Part shown: positions 9,601 to 17,937 of the stretch, piece by piece
How the letters are laid out: each line of letters opens with the position of its first letter
Numbering within the stretch: position 1 is the stretch's first letter
NCBI GenBank assembly: GCA_002422085.1
Contig: DISZ01000018.1
Span: forward strand, 316,962 to 380,961
Origin: Rhodobacteraceae bacterium UBA6197
Lineage (GTDB): Bacteria > Pseudomonadota > Alphaproteobacteria > Rhodobacterales > Rhodobacteraceae
Reading direction: 5' to 3'
DNA: 64,000 nucleotides
Notes under the pieces: model-generated
Seen by the model: the letters and a program-made list of their open reading frames with translations, nothing else
What the model was told of the DNA's origin: nothing
The model's database searches: none
Position numbers and translations under genes: made by a program

Positions 9601-10183
9601 CATCCCGACTGGCGAATTCAACCTGATCCGCGGGCGGCTCGACATTCTGGGAAAACGGTTCACGCTGGATACTGGGCAGGTTGCGCTGCAAGGCGCGCTA
9701 CTGCCGTGGATCCGGTTTGTTGCAACGACCCAACAAGACGACATCACCACGATGATTACCATCGAGGGTGACGCGTCCGAGCCGACGCTCAGCTTCACCT
9801 CTTCACCCGAGATGCCGCAAGAAGAGGTACTTGCGCAGCTGCTCTTCAACCACGGGCTGACCACGCTTTCACCGCTGCAGGCGGCACAGCTGGCCTCGGC
9901 CGTGGCGACGCTTGCGGGCAAAGGCGGTGAAGGAATCGTCAGCAAGCTGCGCAAAGGCTTTGGCCTTGACGATCTTGATGTGGGCACCGATGCAGACGGC
10001 AATGCCCAGTTGCGCGCCGGCAAATACCTTTCGGACAATCTTTATACCGATGTATCGGTCACCGCCGAAGGCACGTCCGAAATCAATCTCAACCTCGACG
10101 TGACCCCCAATCTGACCGCCCGCGGCAGCCTCGGGTCCGATGGCAACAGCGGCATCGGCCTGTTTTTCGAAAAAGACTACTGA
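6650..10183 (+). CDS. tamB: Translocation and assembly module inner-membrane protein TamB
   Basis: A 1177-residue AsmA/TamB-like protein. After a short N-terminal hydrophobic segment (about 1-20) most of the chain is repetitive beta strand, as expected for the elongated groove of TamB. The conserved DUF490/TamB C-terminal domain occupies about 880-1177 and ends in FFEKDY. An alanine run followed by KSDPKK at about 942-955 forms a short linker. TamB is anchored in the inner membrane and spans the periplasm to reach TamA. Immediate coupling to tamA supports the call. Confidence 0.9.
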   Translation: MRGYFLAIALCLLPLSAAAQDTQTERDRSYLTGLLEDNLSGSGRTILIDGFAGALSSRATFDQMTIADDAGVWLTINKGAISWSRSALLSGKVEIAELSAEEILVPRLPGSDATGAPAPEAKPFALPELPVSVSIGKISAGRVSLGEPLFGAAAEVSLAGSLQLADGEANTTLSITRIDGRDGTLTLTGAYTNATRTLALDLLVSEGADGIAANLIGLPGKPAVSLAVAGTGPIDDFTADIRLTSDRKPRLAGKVVLKTIDGAQGFSANLGGDIAPLLPVEYQGFFGDQVQLMAEGTRQASGRLSLPVLSIDSQALKLAGSVELFASGLPERADLSVKIGLANRADVLLPLAGNRTWVKAGNLALGYDKAKGDGWTLRGKLDGFRRDSVEIYSLRLSGSGRIGQLSGQPATVGGTVDYTASGIAMADPALDRAVGPFLSGRTLFYWQQGGALRLPQIKATGRGYGLGGGLTIDGLDSAMTVSGHANLRQSDLAYLSDLAGRAVSGRADATIEGSYSALSGAFDGQAQISGIDITTSQPELDRILAGRSTISVSAKRDETGISLRELTLAAQALTGQAQGVLRSGASDLTANVHFSDLATLGRGLRGALNADVRLQETDGARVFTLEGSGRDLAIGQTEVDQVLAGESRLSVLAEERNGRIRLQSLELSNPQLGATAKGVLDGDTRHIDLTARLANAALLAPGFPGPVTAEGRLTDNGTAGYGVALSGTGPGGTNATVTGQLDAGFKTVDLAITGSAETELANAFIAPRSIQGPLSFDLRMVGKPGLAALTGRAIVSDARIVAPTLGLKLDNVGLAVDLGAGAAQLSLDASLSTGGTLRVTGPINLSSPYVGDLSIALNRLRLRDPDLYDTKVNGTLAVSGPLKGGAKVAGTLELLDTELRVPSTGLGGVAAIPEMTHLEEPAPVHATRARAGLLAAAAAAKSDPKKAFPLDLTITAPRQIFVRGRGLDAELGGQLRLAGTTADVIPTGEFNLIRGRLDILGKRFTLDTGQVALQGALLPWIRFVATTQQDDITTMITIEGDASEPTLSFTSSPEMPQEEVLAQLLFNHGLTTLSPLQAAQLASAVATLAGKGGEGIVSKLRKGFGLDDLDVGTDADGNAQLRAGKYLSDNLYTDVSVTAEGTSEINLNLDVTPNLTARGSLGSDGNSGIGLFFEKDY

Positions 10184-10192
10184 ACCCCGCTT

Positions 10193-10254
10193 CTGTTTGG
10201 AAAAAATACTCTGGGGGAGCGACGCATGGAATGCGTGGCGGGGGCAAAGCCCCC
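10193..10254 (-). terminator. Terminator-like dispersed repeat after the dipeptidase gene
   Basis: Read on the minus strand, this begins with a GGGGGC-TTT-GCCCCC hairpin (10240-10254). It continues through a second small hairpin (ACGCAT/ATGCGT, 10222-10236) and ends with CAGAGTATTTTTTCC. It starts five bases after the dipeptidase stop and also lies between two convergent transcription units (tamB and the dipeptidase). The same layout recurs after gcdH, grpE and maeB, so it is a member of a repeated 3'-end element. Confidence 0.65.
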
Positions 10255-10258
10255 TGCC

Positions 10259-11293
10259 CTAACCGACCACCCGACCAATGACGTCCAACCAGTTCCCCCA
10301 GCAAATCCGCGCAATCAGCGCCTCATCATAGCCCGCACTGCGCATGGCGCTGATCACAAAAGGCAAACCCTCTGCCGTTCCCAGAAACCGCGGCATCATC
10401 GCACCGTCGAAATCAGACCCTAGTGCAACGCCGCCTTCGCCCAACCGCGCCAGCAGATAGTCCAGATGGCGGATCAGGTCGCGGGCTGGCATGTCGGGGT
10501 TCTTCACTCCGTCAGGCCGCACGAACTGAACCCCGAAATTCAGCCCGACCAGCCCACCGCGTTCGGCAATTGCGTCGAGCTGGCGGTCGGTCAGGTTGCG
10601 GGTGGCGGGCGTTAGCGCATGGGCTCCGGAATGGGTGGCCACCAAAGGGCGGGTCGAGTGGCGGGCCAGGTCCCAAAATCCGGCTTCGTTCAGATGGCTT
10701 GCGTCAACCAGAATCCCCAGTTGGTCGCAGGTCTCCATAAGGCGGCGACCTGCCTCGGTCAGACCCGGTCCAGTGTCTGGCGAGGCGGGAAACTTGAACG
10801 GCACGCCGTGACCGAAAATGTTGTCGCGCGACCAGACCGGGCCAAGGCTGCGCAGGCCGGCCGCGTGATAGACATGCAGCTCGTCCAGATCGGGGCCAAT
10901 ACCCTCGCAGCCCTCGATATGCAGGATCGCGGCGATCACGCCCTCGGCACGCGCGGCTTCGATCTGTGTGGCCGAAGTGCAGATCCGCAAGGCTTCGGGG
11001 CGGGCACGCGCCATGCGGATCAGTATTGCGCATTGCTCCAGCGTGACGCGTTTGGCGCGCACCACGTCAAGCGGCGCGAAAACACGAACCTGCGCCATCG
11101 GGTCCGGGTCTGTGGCGCGATCTCCGGGCACCCAGATGGCAAAGAATCCGCCCGCAAAGCCCCCCGCACGGCATTTTGCCAGATCCAGATCCCCGTCGCG
11201 CCCGGAAAAGAAACTTTCGCCCGAACGGTCGCCCGATTCCCAAAGGTTCAGCAACAGATCATTGTGGCCGTCAAAAACCGGGAAATCGATCAT
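10259..11293 (-). CDS. Membrane dipeptidase (peptidase family M19)
   Basis: A 344-residue renal-dipeptidase-type metallopeptidase. Zinc-ligand motifs of the family are visible: H10-x-D12 near the N-terminus (DGHNDL), E in HIEGCEG, H in DASHLNE, H in VATHSGAHAL, and D in LGSDFDGA. M19 enzymes hydrolyse dipeptides, often with a D-residue at the C-terminal position. The frame is open further upstream, but ATG 11291-11293 has an AGGAGAA ribosome site. It is divergent from a peptide ABC transporter, so it probably cleaves the imported dipeptides. No signal peptide is seen, so a cytoplasmic location is likely. Confidence 0.85.
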   Translation of the reverse strand: MIDFPVFDGHNDLLLNLWESGDRSGESFFSGRDGDLDLAKCRAGGFAGGFFAIWVPGDRATDPDPMAQVRVFAPLDVVRAKRVTLEQCAILIRMARARPEALRICTSATQIEAARAEGVIAAILHIEGCEGIGPDLDELHVYHAAGLRSLGPVWSRDNIFGHGVPFKFPASPDTGPGLTEAGRRLMETCDQLGILVDASHLNEAGFWDLARHSTRPLVATHSGAHALTPATRNLTDRQLDAIAERGGLVGLNFGVQFVRPDGVKNPDMPARDLIRHLDYLLARLGEGGVALGSDFDGAMMPRFLGTAEGLPFVISAMRSAGYDEALIARICWGNWLDVIGRVVG

Positions 11294-11353
11294 GTTGCTG
11301 TTCTCCTTGAGCAAGCCGGCATATCCGACGGACTTTTCGGTCAGTTTGTACGC

Positions 11354-11383
11354 TTGACAAGCGGAAAACGAAATTGCCCAATT
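11354..11383 (+). promoter_or_regulatory. Candidate promoter with overlapping palindrome for the peptide transporter operon
   Basis: TTGACA at 11354-11359 is a consensus -35 box. Downstream, AATTG-CC-CAATT (11372-11383) is a perfect inverted repeat lying where the -10 region would be. A regulator bound there could block the promoter of the substrate-binding gene at 11453. No good -10 hexamer was found, so confidence is low. Confidence 0.3.
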
Positions 11384-11452
11384 GATCAAGAAATGTCCGG
11401 TGGCCAAGCTGGAAAATCGTGGATGAAACAACCAAAAAACAGGGAGTTGAAG

Positions 11453-13054
11453 ATGTCTCTTGATCCAACCCTTCGACGGGTGGGCGCTGTTGCGATCACC
11501 GCGTTGATGCTAGGCACTGCACCCGCCGCCCTATTGGCCGAAACACCGGCCGATACGCTGGTCATCGCCGATGCAATTGACGACATCGTGTCGCTTGACC
11601 CGCACGAGGCTTTCGAGTTCTCGGGAACCGACGTGATCAACAACGTCTATAACGGCCTGATCGAACTGGACCCGACCAAGCCGGGCGAACTGCTGCCGGG
11701 TCTGGCCGAAAGCTGGTCGGTCGCCGACGATGGCGTAACATATACCTTCAAGATGAAGTCCGGCATCACCTTTGCCAGCGGCAATCCGGTGCGCGCCGAA
11801 GATGCGGCTTTTTCCCTGCGGCGCATCGTCAAGCTGAACAAGAACCCCGCCTTTATCATCACGCAATTCGGGTTTACCCCCGAAAACGTGGATCAGATGA
11901 TCAAGGCCGAGGGTGACACGCTGATCGTCGTCACCGACAAGCCCTATGCACCGACGTTCTTTTACAACTGCCTGACCGCGCAGGTCGGCGCGATCGTGGA
12001 CGAGACGACCGTGATGGCCAACGAGGTCAACGGCGATATGGGCAATGAGTGGCTCAAGCAGAATTCAGCCGGCACCGGGCCGTTCATCCTGCGCTCTTAC
12101 AAGCCCAATGAAAGCTATGTTCTGGATGCACGCGAAGATTACTGGGGCGGCGCGCCCGCTTTGAAGCGCGTGTTCATGCGCCATATCCCCGAAGCCGCGA
12201 CCCAGCGCCTGTTGCTGGAAAAGGGCGATATCGACGTGGCACGCGAAATGTCGACCGTCGATATCGAAGGTATCGCGGGCAACGCGGATCTGAAGGTTGA
12301 AGAAGATGTCGGCGGCCAGATCTACTACATCTCGATGAACCAGAAGGTTGCGCCGCTGAACAACCCCAAGGTGCTCGAGGCAATGCGTTGGGCGATTGAC
12401 TATCAGGGCATGGCCGGCACCTTCCTGAAGGGTCAGCAGCGGGTCCATCAGGCGTTCTTGCCGTCGGGCTATCTGGGCGCGCTGGACGACACGCCCTATT
12501 CGCTGGACATTGAAAAGGCCAAGGCGCTGTTGGCTGAATCCGGTGTCGGGCCGATCAATGTGTCGATGACGGTGCGCAACGTGCAAGAACGCATGGATAT
12601 CGCCCAGTCGATCCAGAACACCTTTGGTCAGGCGGGTATCACGCTGGAGCTGAAGGTCGGCGACGGCAAGGAAGTGCTGCAAGATTACCGTGCGCGCAAC
12701 CATCAGATCACCCTGCAGACCTGGGGGCCGGACTACCCCGACCCGCAAACCAACGCCTCGACCTTTGCGTTGAATCAGGACAACTCGGACGAGGCCAAGC
12801 TGACCGGCAGTCTGGCATGGCGCAACGCCTATGATCCGGGCCCGCTGAACGCCATGGTCGATGCCGCCGTGCAAGAGCGCGACAGCGCCAAACGCGCCGC
12901 GATGTACGAAGAAATGCAGCGCATTCACCGTGATACTTCGGCCTTCGTGCTGATGTTCCAGCAAACTTATCAGACCGCGATGCGGGCAAATGTCATGGGG
13001 TTCGATACCGGCGGCTCGACCGATAGCGCGGCCTATTGGCAAGTCACGAAGTAA
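11453..13054 (+). CDS. Peptide ABC transporter substrate-binding protein (SBP family 5)
   Basis: A 533-residue periplasmic protein with a signal peptide (about 1-29, ending near LLAE) and the SBP_bac_5 fold of DppA/OppA: a DAIDDIVSLDPHEAF segment near the mature N-terminus and a downstream PYSLDIEKAKALL motif. ATG 11453 follows AGGGAG. It opens a five-gene operon with two permeases and two ATPases. The dipeptidase on the other side of the divergent promoter suggests dipeptides as ligand, though the exact peptide cannot be read from the sequence. Confidence 0.88.
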   Translation: MSLDPTLRRVGAVAITALMLGTAPAALLAETPADTLVIADAIDDIVSLDPHEAFEFSGTDVINNVYNGLIELDPTKPGELLPGLAESWSVADDGVTYTFKMKSGITFASGNPVRAEDAAFSLRRIVKLNKNPAFIITQFGFTPENVDQMIKAEGDTLIVVTDKPYAPTFFYNCLTAQVGAIVDETTVMANEVNGDMGNEWLKQNSAGTGPFILRSYKPNESYVLDAREDYWGGAPALKRVFMRHIPEAATQRLLLEKGDIDVAREMSTVDIEGIAGNADLKVEEDVGGQIYYISMNQKVAPLNNPKVLEAMRWAIDYQGMAGTFLKGQQRVHQAFLPSGYLGALDDTPYSLDIEKAKALLAESGVGPINVSMTVRNVQERMDIAQSIQNTFGQAGITLELKVGDGKEVLQDYRARNHQITLQTWGPDYPDPQTNASTFALNQDNSDEAKLTGSLAWRNAYDPGPLNAMVDAAVQERDSAKRAAMYEEMQRIHRDTSAFVLMFQQTYQTAMRANVMGFDTGGSTDSAAYWQVTK

Positions 13055-13069
13055 GCTGAAAACCATCGC

Positions 13070-13096
13070 CACGCGCCCCGACCACCGGGGCGCGTG
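13070..13096 (+). terminator. Strong intercistronic hairpin between binding-protein and permease genes
   Basis: A perfect 10-bp stem, CACGCGCCCC (13070-13079) with GGGGCGCGTG (13087-13096), and a 7-base loop lie in the 63-base gap after the binding-protein gene. No U-run follows. Such stems after the first gene of ABC operons usually protect the upstream mRNA or thin out downstream transcription, giving more binding protein than permease. Confidence 0.6.
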
Positions 13097-13117
13097 TGCA
13101 TTTCTTGCTGGGGCCAC

Positions 13118-14170
13118 ATGACAGAGAAATCCCTTACCGCGCGCGGCTTGCGGCTGTTGCGACAGCTGACCGGGCTATTGCTGACGTTGGCAATCACCCT
13201 TTTGGGGTTGATGGTGGTGACCTTTACCATCAGCCGTGTCGTTCCGATCGACCCGGTGCTTTCGATCGTCGGCGAACGCGCAACAACCGCGCAATACGAG
13301 GCTGTGCGGCTGGATCTGGGTCTGGACGAGCCACTTTGGAAGCAGTTCGGCATCTATGTCGGCGATGTTGCGCAAGGCGATCTTGGGCGCTCGATCCGCA
13401 CCAAACTGCCGGTTGCCGACGAAATCGTGCGCTTTTTTCCCGCCACGCTGGAGCTGGCCACGCTGGCCACCCTGTTTGGCGTGATCGTCGGGGTGCCCTC
13501 GGGGGTTCTGGCGGCCACTCGACCCGGAACCTGGGTCGATCAGGTGGTGCGGGTTGTGGGTCTGATGGGCTATTCGATGCCGGTATTCTGGCTGGGGCTG
13601 ATGGGGCTTTTGCTGTTTTATGGGGTGCTGGATTGGGTCGGTGGGCCAGGTCAGCTGGACGCGGGCTATCAGATGATGCTCGAATTCGAGGTGACCCGCT
13701 ATACCGGCATGATCCTGATAGATACCGCGCTGGCGGGCGAGTGGGCGATGTTTACCAACGCGCTAAGCCATATCGTGCTGCCTGCGGGGGTGCTGGGCTA
13801 TACGTCGATGGCCTATATTTCGCGGATGACACGCAGCTTCATGATGAATGAGCTGGGGCAGGAATATATCACCACGGCGCGGGTCAAGGGCATGCCGGAA
13901 CGCCGGGTGATCTGGGTTCATGCGCTGAAAAACGTGCTGGTGCCGCTGATTACGGTGATTGCGCTCAGCTATGCCTACCTGCTGGAGGGCTCGGTTCTGA
14001 CCGAGACGATCTTCGCGTGGCCGGGGCTGGGCAGCTATATCACCGACGCGCTTTTCGCGGCCGATATGCCGGCGGTTCTGGGCGGCACTCTGGTGGTGGG
14101 CAGCGTATTTGTTGCGCTGAACATGCTGTCGGACGTGCTTTACCGGCTTGTCGATCCGAGGGCGAAATGA
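13118..14170 (+). CDS. Peptide ABC transporter permease (DppB type)
   Basis: A 350-residue inner-membrane protein with about six hydrophobic helices and the binding-protein-dependent permease motif (EAA loop around EYITTARVKGMPERRV), which docks on the ATPases. The first helix at about 15-38 is followed by a large periplasmic loop, as in DppB. An in-frame GTG at 13094 falls inside the preceding hairpin, so ATG 13118 is preferred although its ribosome site (CTGGGG) is weak. It overlaps the next permease gene by four bases. Confidence 0.88.
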   Translation: MTEKSLTARGLRLLRQLTGLLLTLAITLLGLMVVTFTISRVVPIDPVLSIVGERATTAQYEAVRLDLGLDEPLWKQFGIYVGDVAQGDLGRSIRTKLPVADEIVRFFPATLELATLATLFGVIVGVPSGVLAATRPGTWVDQVVRVVGLMGYSMPVFWLGLMGLLLFYGVLDWVGGPGQLDAGYQMMLEFEVTRYTGMILIDTALAGEWAMFTNALSHIVLPAGVLGYTSMAYISRMTRSFMMNELGQEYITTARVKGMPERRVIWVHALKNVLVPLITVIALSYAYLLEGSVLTETIFAWPGLGSYITDALFAADMPAVLGGTLVVGSVFVALNMLSDVLYRLVDPRAK

Positions 14171-15075
14171 TGGGTCAGATGATGACATGGTTGCGCGACC
14201 CGAACCCCGCCTCGCGGATGCAGGCGCGGCTGGGGCAGTATTACCTTGGCTGGCTGCGGTTGCGGCGCAACCCTTTGGCGGTGGTCGGGCTGACCATCGT
14301 GCTGGCGCTTCTGGCGATGGCGGCGCTGGCGCCGGTGCTGGCCACGCATGATCCCTTTGCCCAAGACCTTGGTCGCCGCCTGCTGCCGCCGCTGACCCCG
14401 GGCAACTGGTTGGGCACCGATGACTTTGGCCGTGACATCTGGACCAGAATCGTCTTTGGCGCCCGGATCACGCTTTATATCGTGGCGTTGGTGGCGATTA
14501 CCGCGCCGGTTCTGGGGCTGTTGGTGGGCACGGTCGCGGGCTATTTCGGCGGCGTGGTCGATCTGATCCTGATGCGGATCACTGATATTTTTCTGGCTTT
14601 TCCGCGCCTTATTCTGGCGCTGGCGCTGGTTTCCGTGCTGGGGCCGGGCATTGAAAACGCGGTGCTGGCGATTGCGCTGACCGCATGGCCGCCCTATGCC
14701 CGTGTCGCGCGGGCCGAGACGCTGACGGTGCGCGGTGCCGACTATATTGCCGCCGTGCGGCTGCAAGGGGCCGGGTCGGGGCGTATCATTCTGGGGCATG
14801 TGATTCCGATGTGCCTGCCCTCGGTCATCATTCGGGTGACTCTGGACATGGCCGGGGTGATCCTGATTGCGGCGGGGCTGGGGTTCCTCGGTCTTGGTGT
14901 ACAACCGCCCTTGCCAGAGTGGGGGCTGATGATCTCGTCAGGGCGCAAGTTCCTGTTCGAGCAATGGTGGGTCGCCACCATTCCCGGGCTTGCCATCTTC
15001 ATCGTGTCGCTGGGCTTCAACCTGCTTGGCGACGGCCTGCGCGATGTGCTCGACCCGAGGAGTTCCGGCAAATGA
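14167..15075 (+). CDS. Peptide ABC transporter permease (DppC type)
   Basis: A 302-residue permease with an N-terminal cytoplasmic stretch (about 1-35), a first helix at about 38-60 and five more. The family signature GTDDFGRDIWTRIVFGAR sits after helix one, and the EAA loop includes YIAAVRLQGAGSGRII. The ATG at 14167 overlaps the upstream stop (ATGA); a second ATG follows directly at 14170. It pairs with the DppB-type protein to form the transport channel. Confidence 0.88.
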   Translation: MMGQMMTWLRDPNPASRMQARLGQYYLGWLRLRRNPLAVVGLTIVLALLAMAALAPVLATHDPFAQDLGRRLLPPLTPGNWLGTDDFGRDIWTRIVFGARITLYIVALVAITAPVLGLLVGTVAGYFGGVVDLILMRITDIFLAFPRLILALALVSVLGPGIENAVLAIALTAWPPYARVARAETLTVRGADYIAAVRLQGAGSGRIILGHVIPMCLPSVIIRVTLDMAGVILIAAGLGFLGLGVQPPLPEWGLMISSGRKFLFEQWWVATIPGLAIFIVSLGFNLLGDGLRDVLDPRSSGK

Positions 15076-15902
15076 CCCTGCTTTCGGTAAAAGACCTGAA
15101 GGTTACCTTCAACACCGAGGCCGGCGTGGTCGAGGCGGTGCGCGGGGTGTCGTTTTCGCTGGGGCGCGAGCGGCTGGGGATTGTGGGCGAAAGCGGCTCT
15201 GGCAAGACCATGACCGGCCGATCGGTGCTGCGACTGATCCGCCCGCCGGGGCATATCGAGGCCTCTGAGATGCTGTTTGACGGGATCGACCTGATGGCCG
15301 CCTCCGAGCGCGAAATGCGCGCCCTGCGCGGGCAGCGCATCGCGATGGTGATGCAGGATCCGAAATATTCGCTGAACCCGGTAATGAAGATCGGCGCGCA
15401 ACTGACCGAGGGTCTGCGCCTGCGGGACAAGGTTGACAAGGCCACCGCACTTGCCAAGGCGATCGAGGCACTGGAGGCGGTGCAGATCCGCGACCCCGAG
15501 CGAGTGATGGAAAGCTATCCGCACGAGCTTTCGGGCGGAATGGGGCAGCGGGTGATGATCGCGATGATGCTGATCCCCAATCCTGACCTGTTGATCGCCG
15601 ATGAACCGACCAGCGCGCTGGATGTGACCGTGCAAGCCGAGGTGCTGAGCATTCTCGACGCTCTGGTGCGCAACCGGGGCATGGGCTTGATCTTCATTTC
15701 ACACGATCTGCGGCTGGTGGCGCGGTTTTGCGACCGGGTTCTGGTGATGTATAAAGGCCGCGTGGTCGAAGAACTGGCCGCCAAGAACCTGATGCAGGCG
15801 CAGCACCCCTATACGCAGGGTCTGTTGAACTGTCTGCCCCGCATCGGCGGCAGTCGTGCGCCCTTGCCGGGGCTGGATCGCACTGCGGCCTGGGCTGAAT
15901 GA
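15072..15902 (+). CDS. Peptide ABC transporter ATP-binding protein (DppD type)
   Basis: A 276-residue ABC ATPase. Walker A is GESGSGKT (about 36-43), the signature is LSGGMGQRV, Walker B is LLIADEPTSALD, and the H-loop is ISHDL. The C-terminus carries the oligopeptide/dipeptide-type extension (HPYTQGLLNCLPR) but is shorter than in E. coli DppD (about 327 residues). The start overlaps the previous stop by four bases. It powers the DppBC-type channel together with the next ATPase. Confidence 0.88.
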   Translation: MTLLSVKDLKVTFNTEAGVVEAVRGVSFSLGRERLGIVGESGSGKTMTGRSVLRLIRPPGHIEASEMLFDGIDLMAASEREMRALRGQRIAMVMQDPKYSLNPVMKIGAQLTEGLRLRDKVDKATALAKAIEALEAVQIRDPERVMESYPHELSGGMGQRVMIAMMLIPNPDLLIADEPTSALDVTVQAEVLSILDALVRNRGMGLIFISHDLRLVARFCDRVLVMYKGRVVEELAAKNLMQAQHPYTQGLLNCLPRIGGSRAPLPGLDRTAAWAE

Positions 15903-15909
15903 GGTTGGC

Positions 15910-16668
15910 ATGTCATTGATCGAAATCGAAAACCTCAGTGTTACATATCACGTCGGCGGGCATGACGTGCGGGCCGTCGAGGGTGTCAGCCTGTCGGTCG
16001 CGGCGCGCGAAAGCTATGGGCTGGTGGGGGAAAGCGGGTCCGGCAAATCCACCATCTTGCGCGCGATCTGCGGGCTGGCTCCGGTCTCGGGCGGGACCAT
16101 CCGCATTGGCGGCGAACCGGTCGGCGCCCATCGCTCCAAGGCCTTCGCGGCGCGTGTGCAAATGGTGTTTCAAGATCCCTACGCCTCGATTCATCCGCGT
16201 CACACGCTGGACCGGACGCTTTCGGAACCTTTGGCGATTCACCGCTTGGGCGATACCGACGCGCGGGTGGTGCGGGCGTTGACCGATGTCGGGCTGCCGC
16301 CCGCGTTCCGGTTTCGCTATCCGCATCAGCTTTCGGGCGGGCAACGCCAGCGGGTGGCCATAGCCCGCGCGCTGATGCTTGAACCCGAGATCCTGCTGCT
16401 CGATGAACCCACCAGCGCGCTGGATGCCAGTGTTCAGGCCGAGACGTTGAACCTTCTCAACCGGTTGCGCGAAGAACGCGGGTTGACCTTTCTGATGGTC
16501 AGCCACGATCTCGCGGTGATCGACCACATGTGCGACCGGGTTCTGGTGATGCAGCACGGCCACGCCGCCGAAGAGCTGACGCGCGAGGCTCTTGCCGGGG
16601 CGCAGATGCAGACCGACTACGCCCGCACCCTGTTCAACGCCAGCGCTGACCGGATGCTCGAGGCTTGA
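15910..16668 (+). CDS. Peptide ABC transporter ATP-binding protein (DppF type)
   Basis: A 252-residue ABC ATPase with Walker A GESGSGKS, signature LSGGQRQRVAIARA, Walker B ILLLDEPTSALD and switch histidine in VSHDL. It is the second ATPase of the operon, seven bases after the first. It lacks the long C-terminal oligopeptide domain seen in many DppF proteins. The 129 bases after it, up to the lysine dehydrogenase gene, hold no clear hairpin. Confidence 0.87.
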   Translation: MSLIEIENLSVTYHVGGHDVRAVEGVSLSVAARESYGLVGESGSGKSTILRAICGLAPVSGGTIRIGGEPVGAHRSKAFAARVQMVFQDPYASIHPRHTLDRTLSEPLAIHRLGDTDARVVRALTDVGLPPAFRFRYPHQLSGGQRQRVAIARALMLEPEILLLDEPTSALDASVQAETLNLLNRLREERGLTFLMVSHDLAVIDHMCDRVLVMQHGHAAEELTREALAGAQMQTDYARTLFNASADRMLEA

Positions 16669-16797
16669 TCGACGATCATTTTGCCGGAAGTTTCGTCAAA
16701 CTGTAGCGTAAAACCTTGCAAATCGGCGCTTTGATGGCTCGGAACCGGCGTGACTGGCGCGCACCTTGGTCGAACAGATCAGGGAGATCAAATCAGC

Positions 16798-17937
16798 ATG
16801 TGGAATATCTGCATCATCGGCGCCGGCAAGATCGGCACCACCATTGCGGCGCTCTTGGGAGCCTCGCCCAACTATCGCGTCACTTTGGCCGACCAGAACG
16901 CCGAGGCGTTGCGTGCGCCCGCAGCCGAGGGGCTGCGCACCCTGCAGGTTGCCGCCGATGACATGGCCGCGCTGACCCCCGCGCTGAAGGGTTTTGACGC
17001 GGTGATCTCGGCCGCGCCGTTTTTCCTGACCCCGACCATCGCCGAGGCCGCCCGCAATGCCGGCGCGCATTACTTTGACCTGACCGAAGATGTGGCCGGC
17101 ACGGCGCGTGTGCGCGAACTGGCCGCGGGCGCTGACACGGTGATGATGCCGCAGTGCGGGCTGGCGCCGGGGTTCGTGGGCATGGTCGGCGCGCATCTGG
17201 CGGCGCAGTTCGACACGCTCGAGACGCTGTCCCTCAGGGTGGGGGCGCTGCCGCTCTATCCGACCAACGCCTTGAAATATAACCTGACATGGTCCACCGA
17301 CGGGTTGATAAACGAATATCTCAACCCTTGCGAAGCACTGGTCGACGGCCGCAAGATCAGCCTCGCACCGCTGGAAGACCTTGAGAACTTTGCGCTGGAT
17401 GGGGTCGAATACGAGTGTTTCAACACCTCGGGCGGCCTTGGAACGCTGGGCGAAACGCTAGAGGGTAGCGCCCGGCGCGCGACCTATCGCACGATCCGCT
17501 ACCCCGGCCACCGCGATATCTTGCGGCTGTTGTTGACCGGGTTGGGGCTGGAACGCCGCCGCGATCTGCTGAAAGACATCTTTGAACATTCGTTGCCGCG
17601 CACCGATCAGGACGTGGTCGTGGTGTTCTGCACCGCCACGGGGCAGATCAATGGCAGCCTGCGCGAGATTTCTTTCCTGAACAAATCCCTGTCACACGAA
17701 ATTGGCGGCAAGGTCTGGAGCGCGATCCAGATCACCACTGCCGCAGGCGTGACCGGAGTGGTGGACATGGTGCGGCGCGGCAAGCTACCGGGGCGTGGCT
17801 TCATCGGACAGGAACAAGTCGCGCTGGCCGATTTTCTGGCGACCGAGTTTGGCCACTACTATCTGCCCGGCCAGATTACCCCGCTTGCTGCGCCTGCCCC
17901 GCAAGCCAGTCTCGAAACGCTCCGAGCGGCGGGCTGA
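16798..17937 (+). CDS. Lysine 6-dehydrogenase / saccharopine dehydrogenase-family enzyme
   Basis: A 379-residue protein with an N-terminal Rossmann fold (GAGKIG at residues 8-13) and the C-terminal saccharopine dehydrogenase-like catalytic domain. There is no lysine-ketoglutarate reductase domain here. Length and neighbours fit lysine 6-dehydrogenase, which deaminates the side chain of lysine with NAD to give 2-aminoadipate semialdehyde; a saccharopine-cleaving enzyme is the alternative. GGGAG upstream of ATG 16798 supports the start. The nearby ALDH7-type and glutaryl-CoA dehydrogenase genes place it in lysine catabolism. Its last 62 bases overlap the convergent LysR gene. Confidence 0.72.
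   Translation: MWNICIIGAGKIGTTIAALLGASPNYRVTLADQNAEALRAPAAEGLRTLQVAADDMAALTPALKGFDAVISAAPFFLTPTIAEAARNAGAHYFDLTEDVAGTARVRELAAGADTVMMPQCGLAPGFVGMVGAHLAAQFDTLETLSLRVGALPLYPTNALKYNLTWSTDGLINEYLNPCEALVDGRKISLAPLEDLENFALDGVEYECFNTSGGLGTLGETLEGSARRATYRTIRYPGHRDILRLLLTGLGLERRRDLLKDIFEHSLPRTDQDVVVVFCTATGQINGSLREISFLNKSLSHEIGGKVWSAIQITTAAGVTGVVDMVRRGKLPGRGFIGQEQVALADFLATEFGHYYLPGQITPLAAPAPQASLETLRAAG

Noticed and set aside
10619..11452. Upstream extension of the peptide-binding protein frame to 811 codons
   Set aside because: It is antisense to the dipeptidase; the signal peptide starts at ATG 11453 with a ribosome site.
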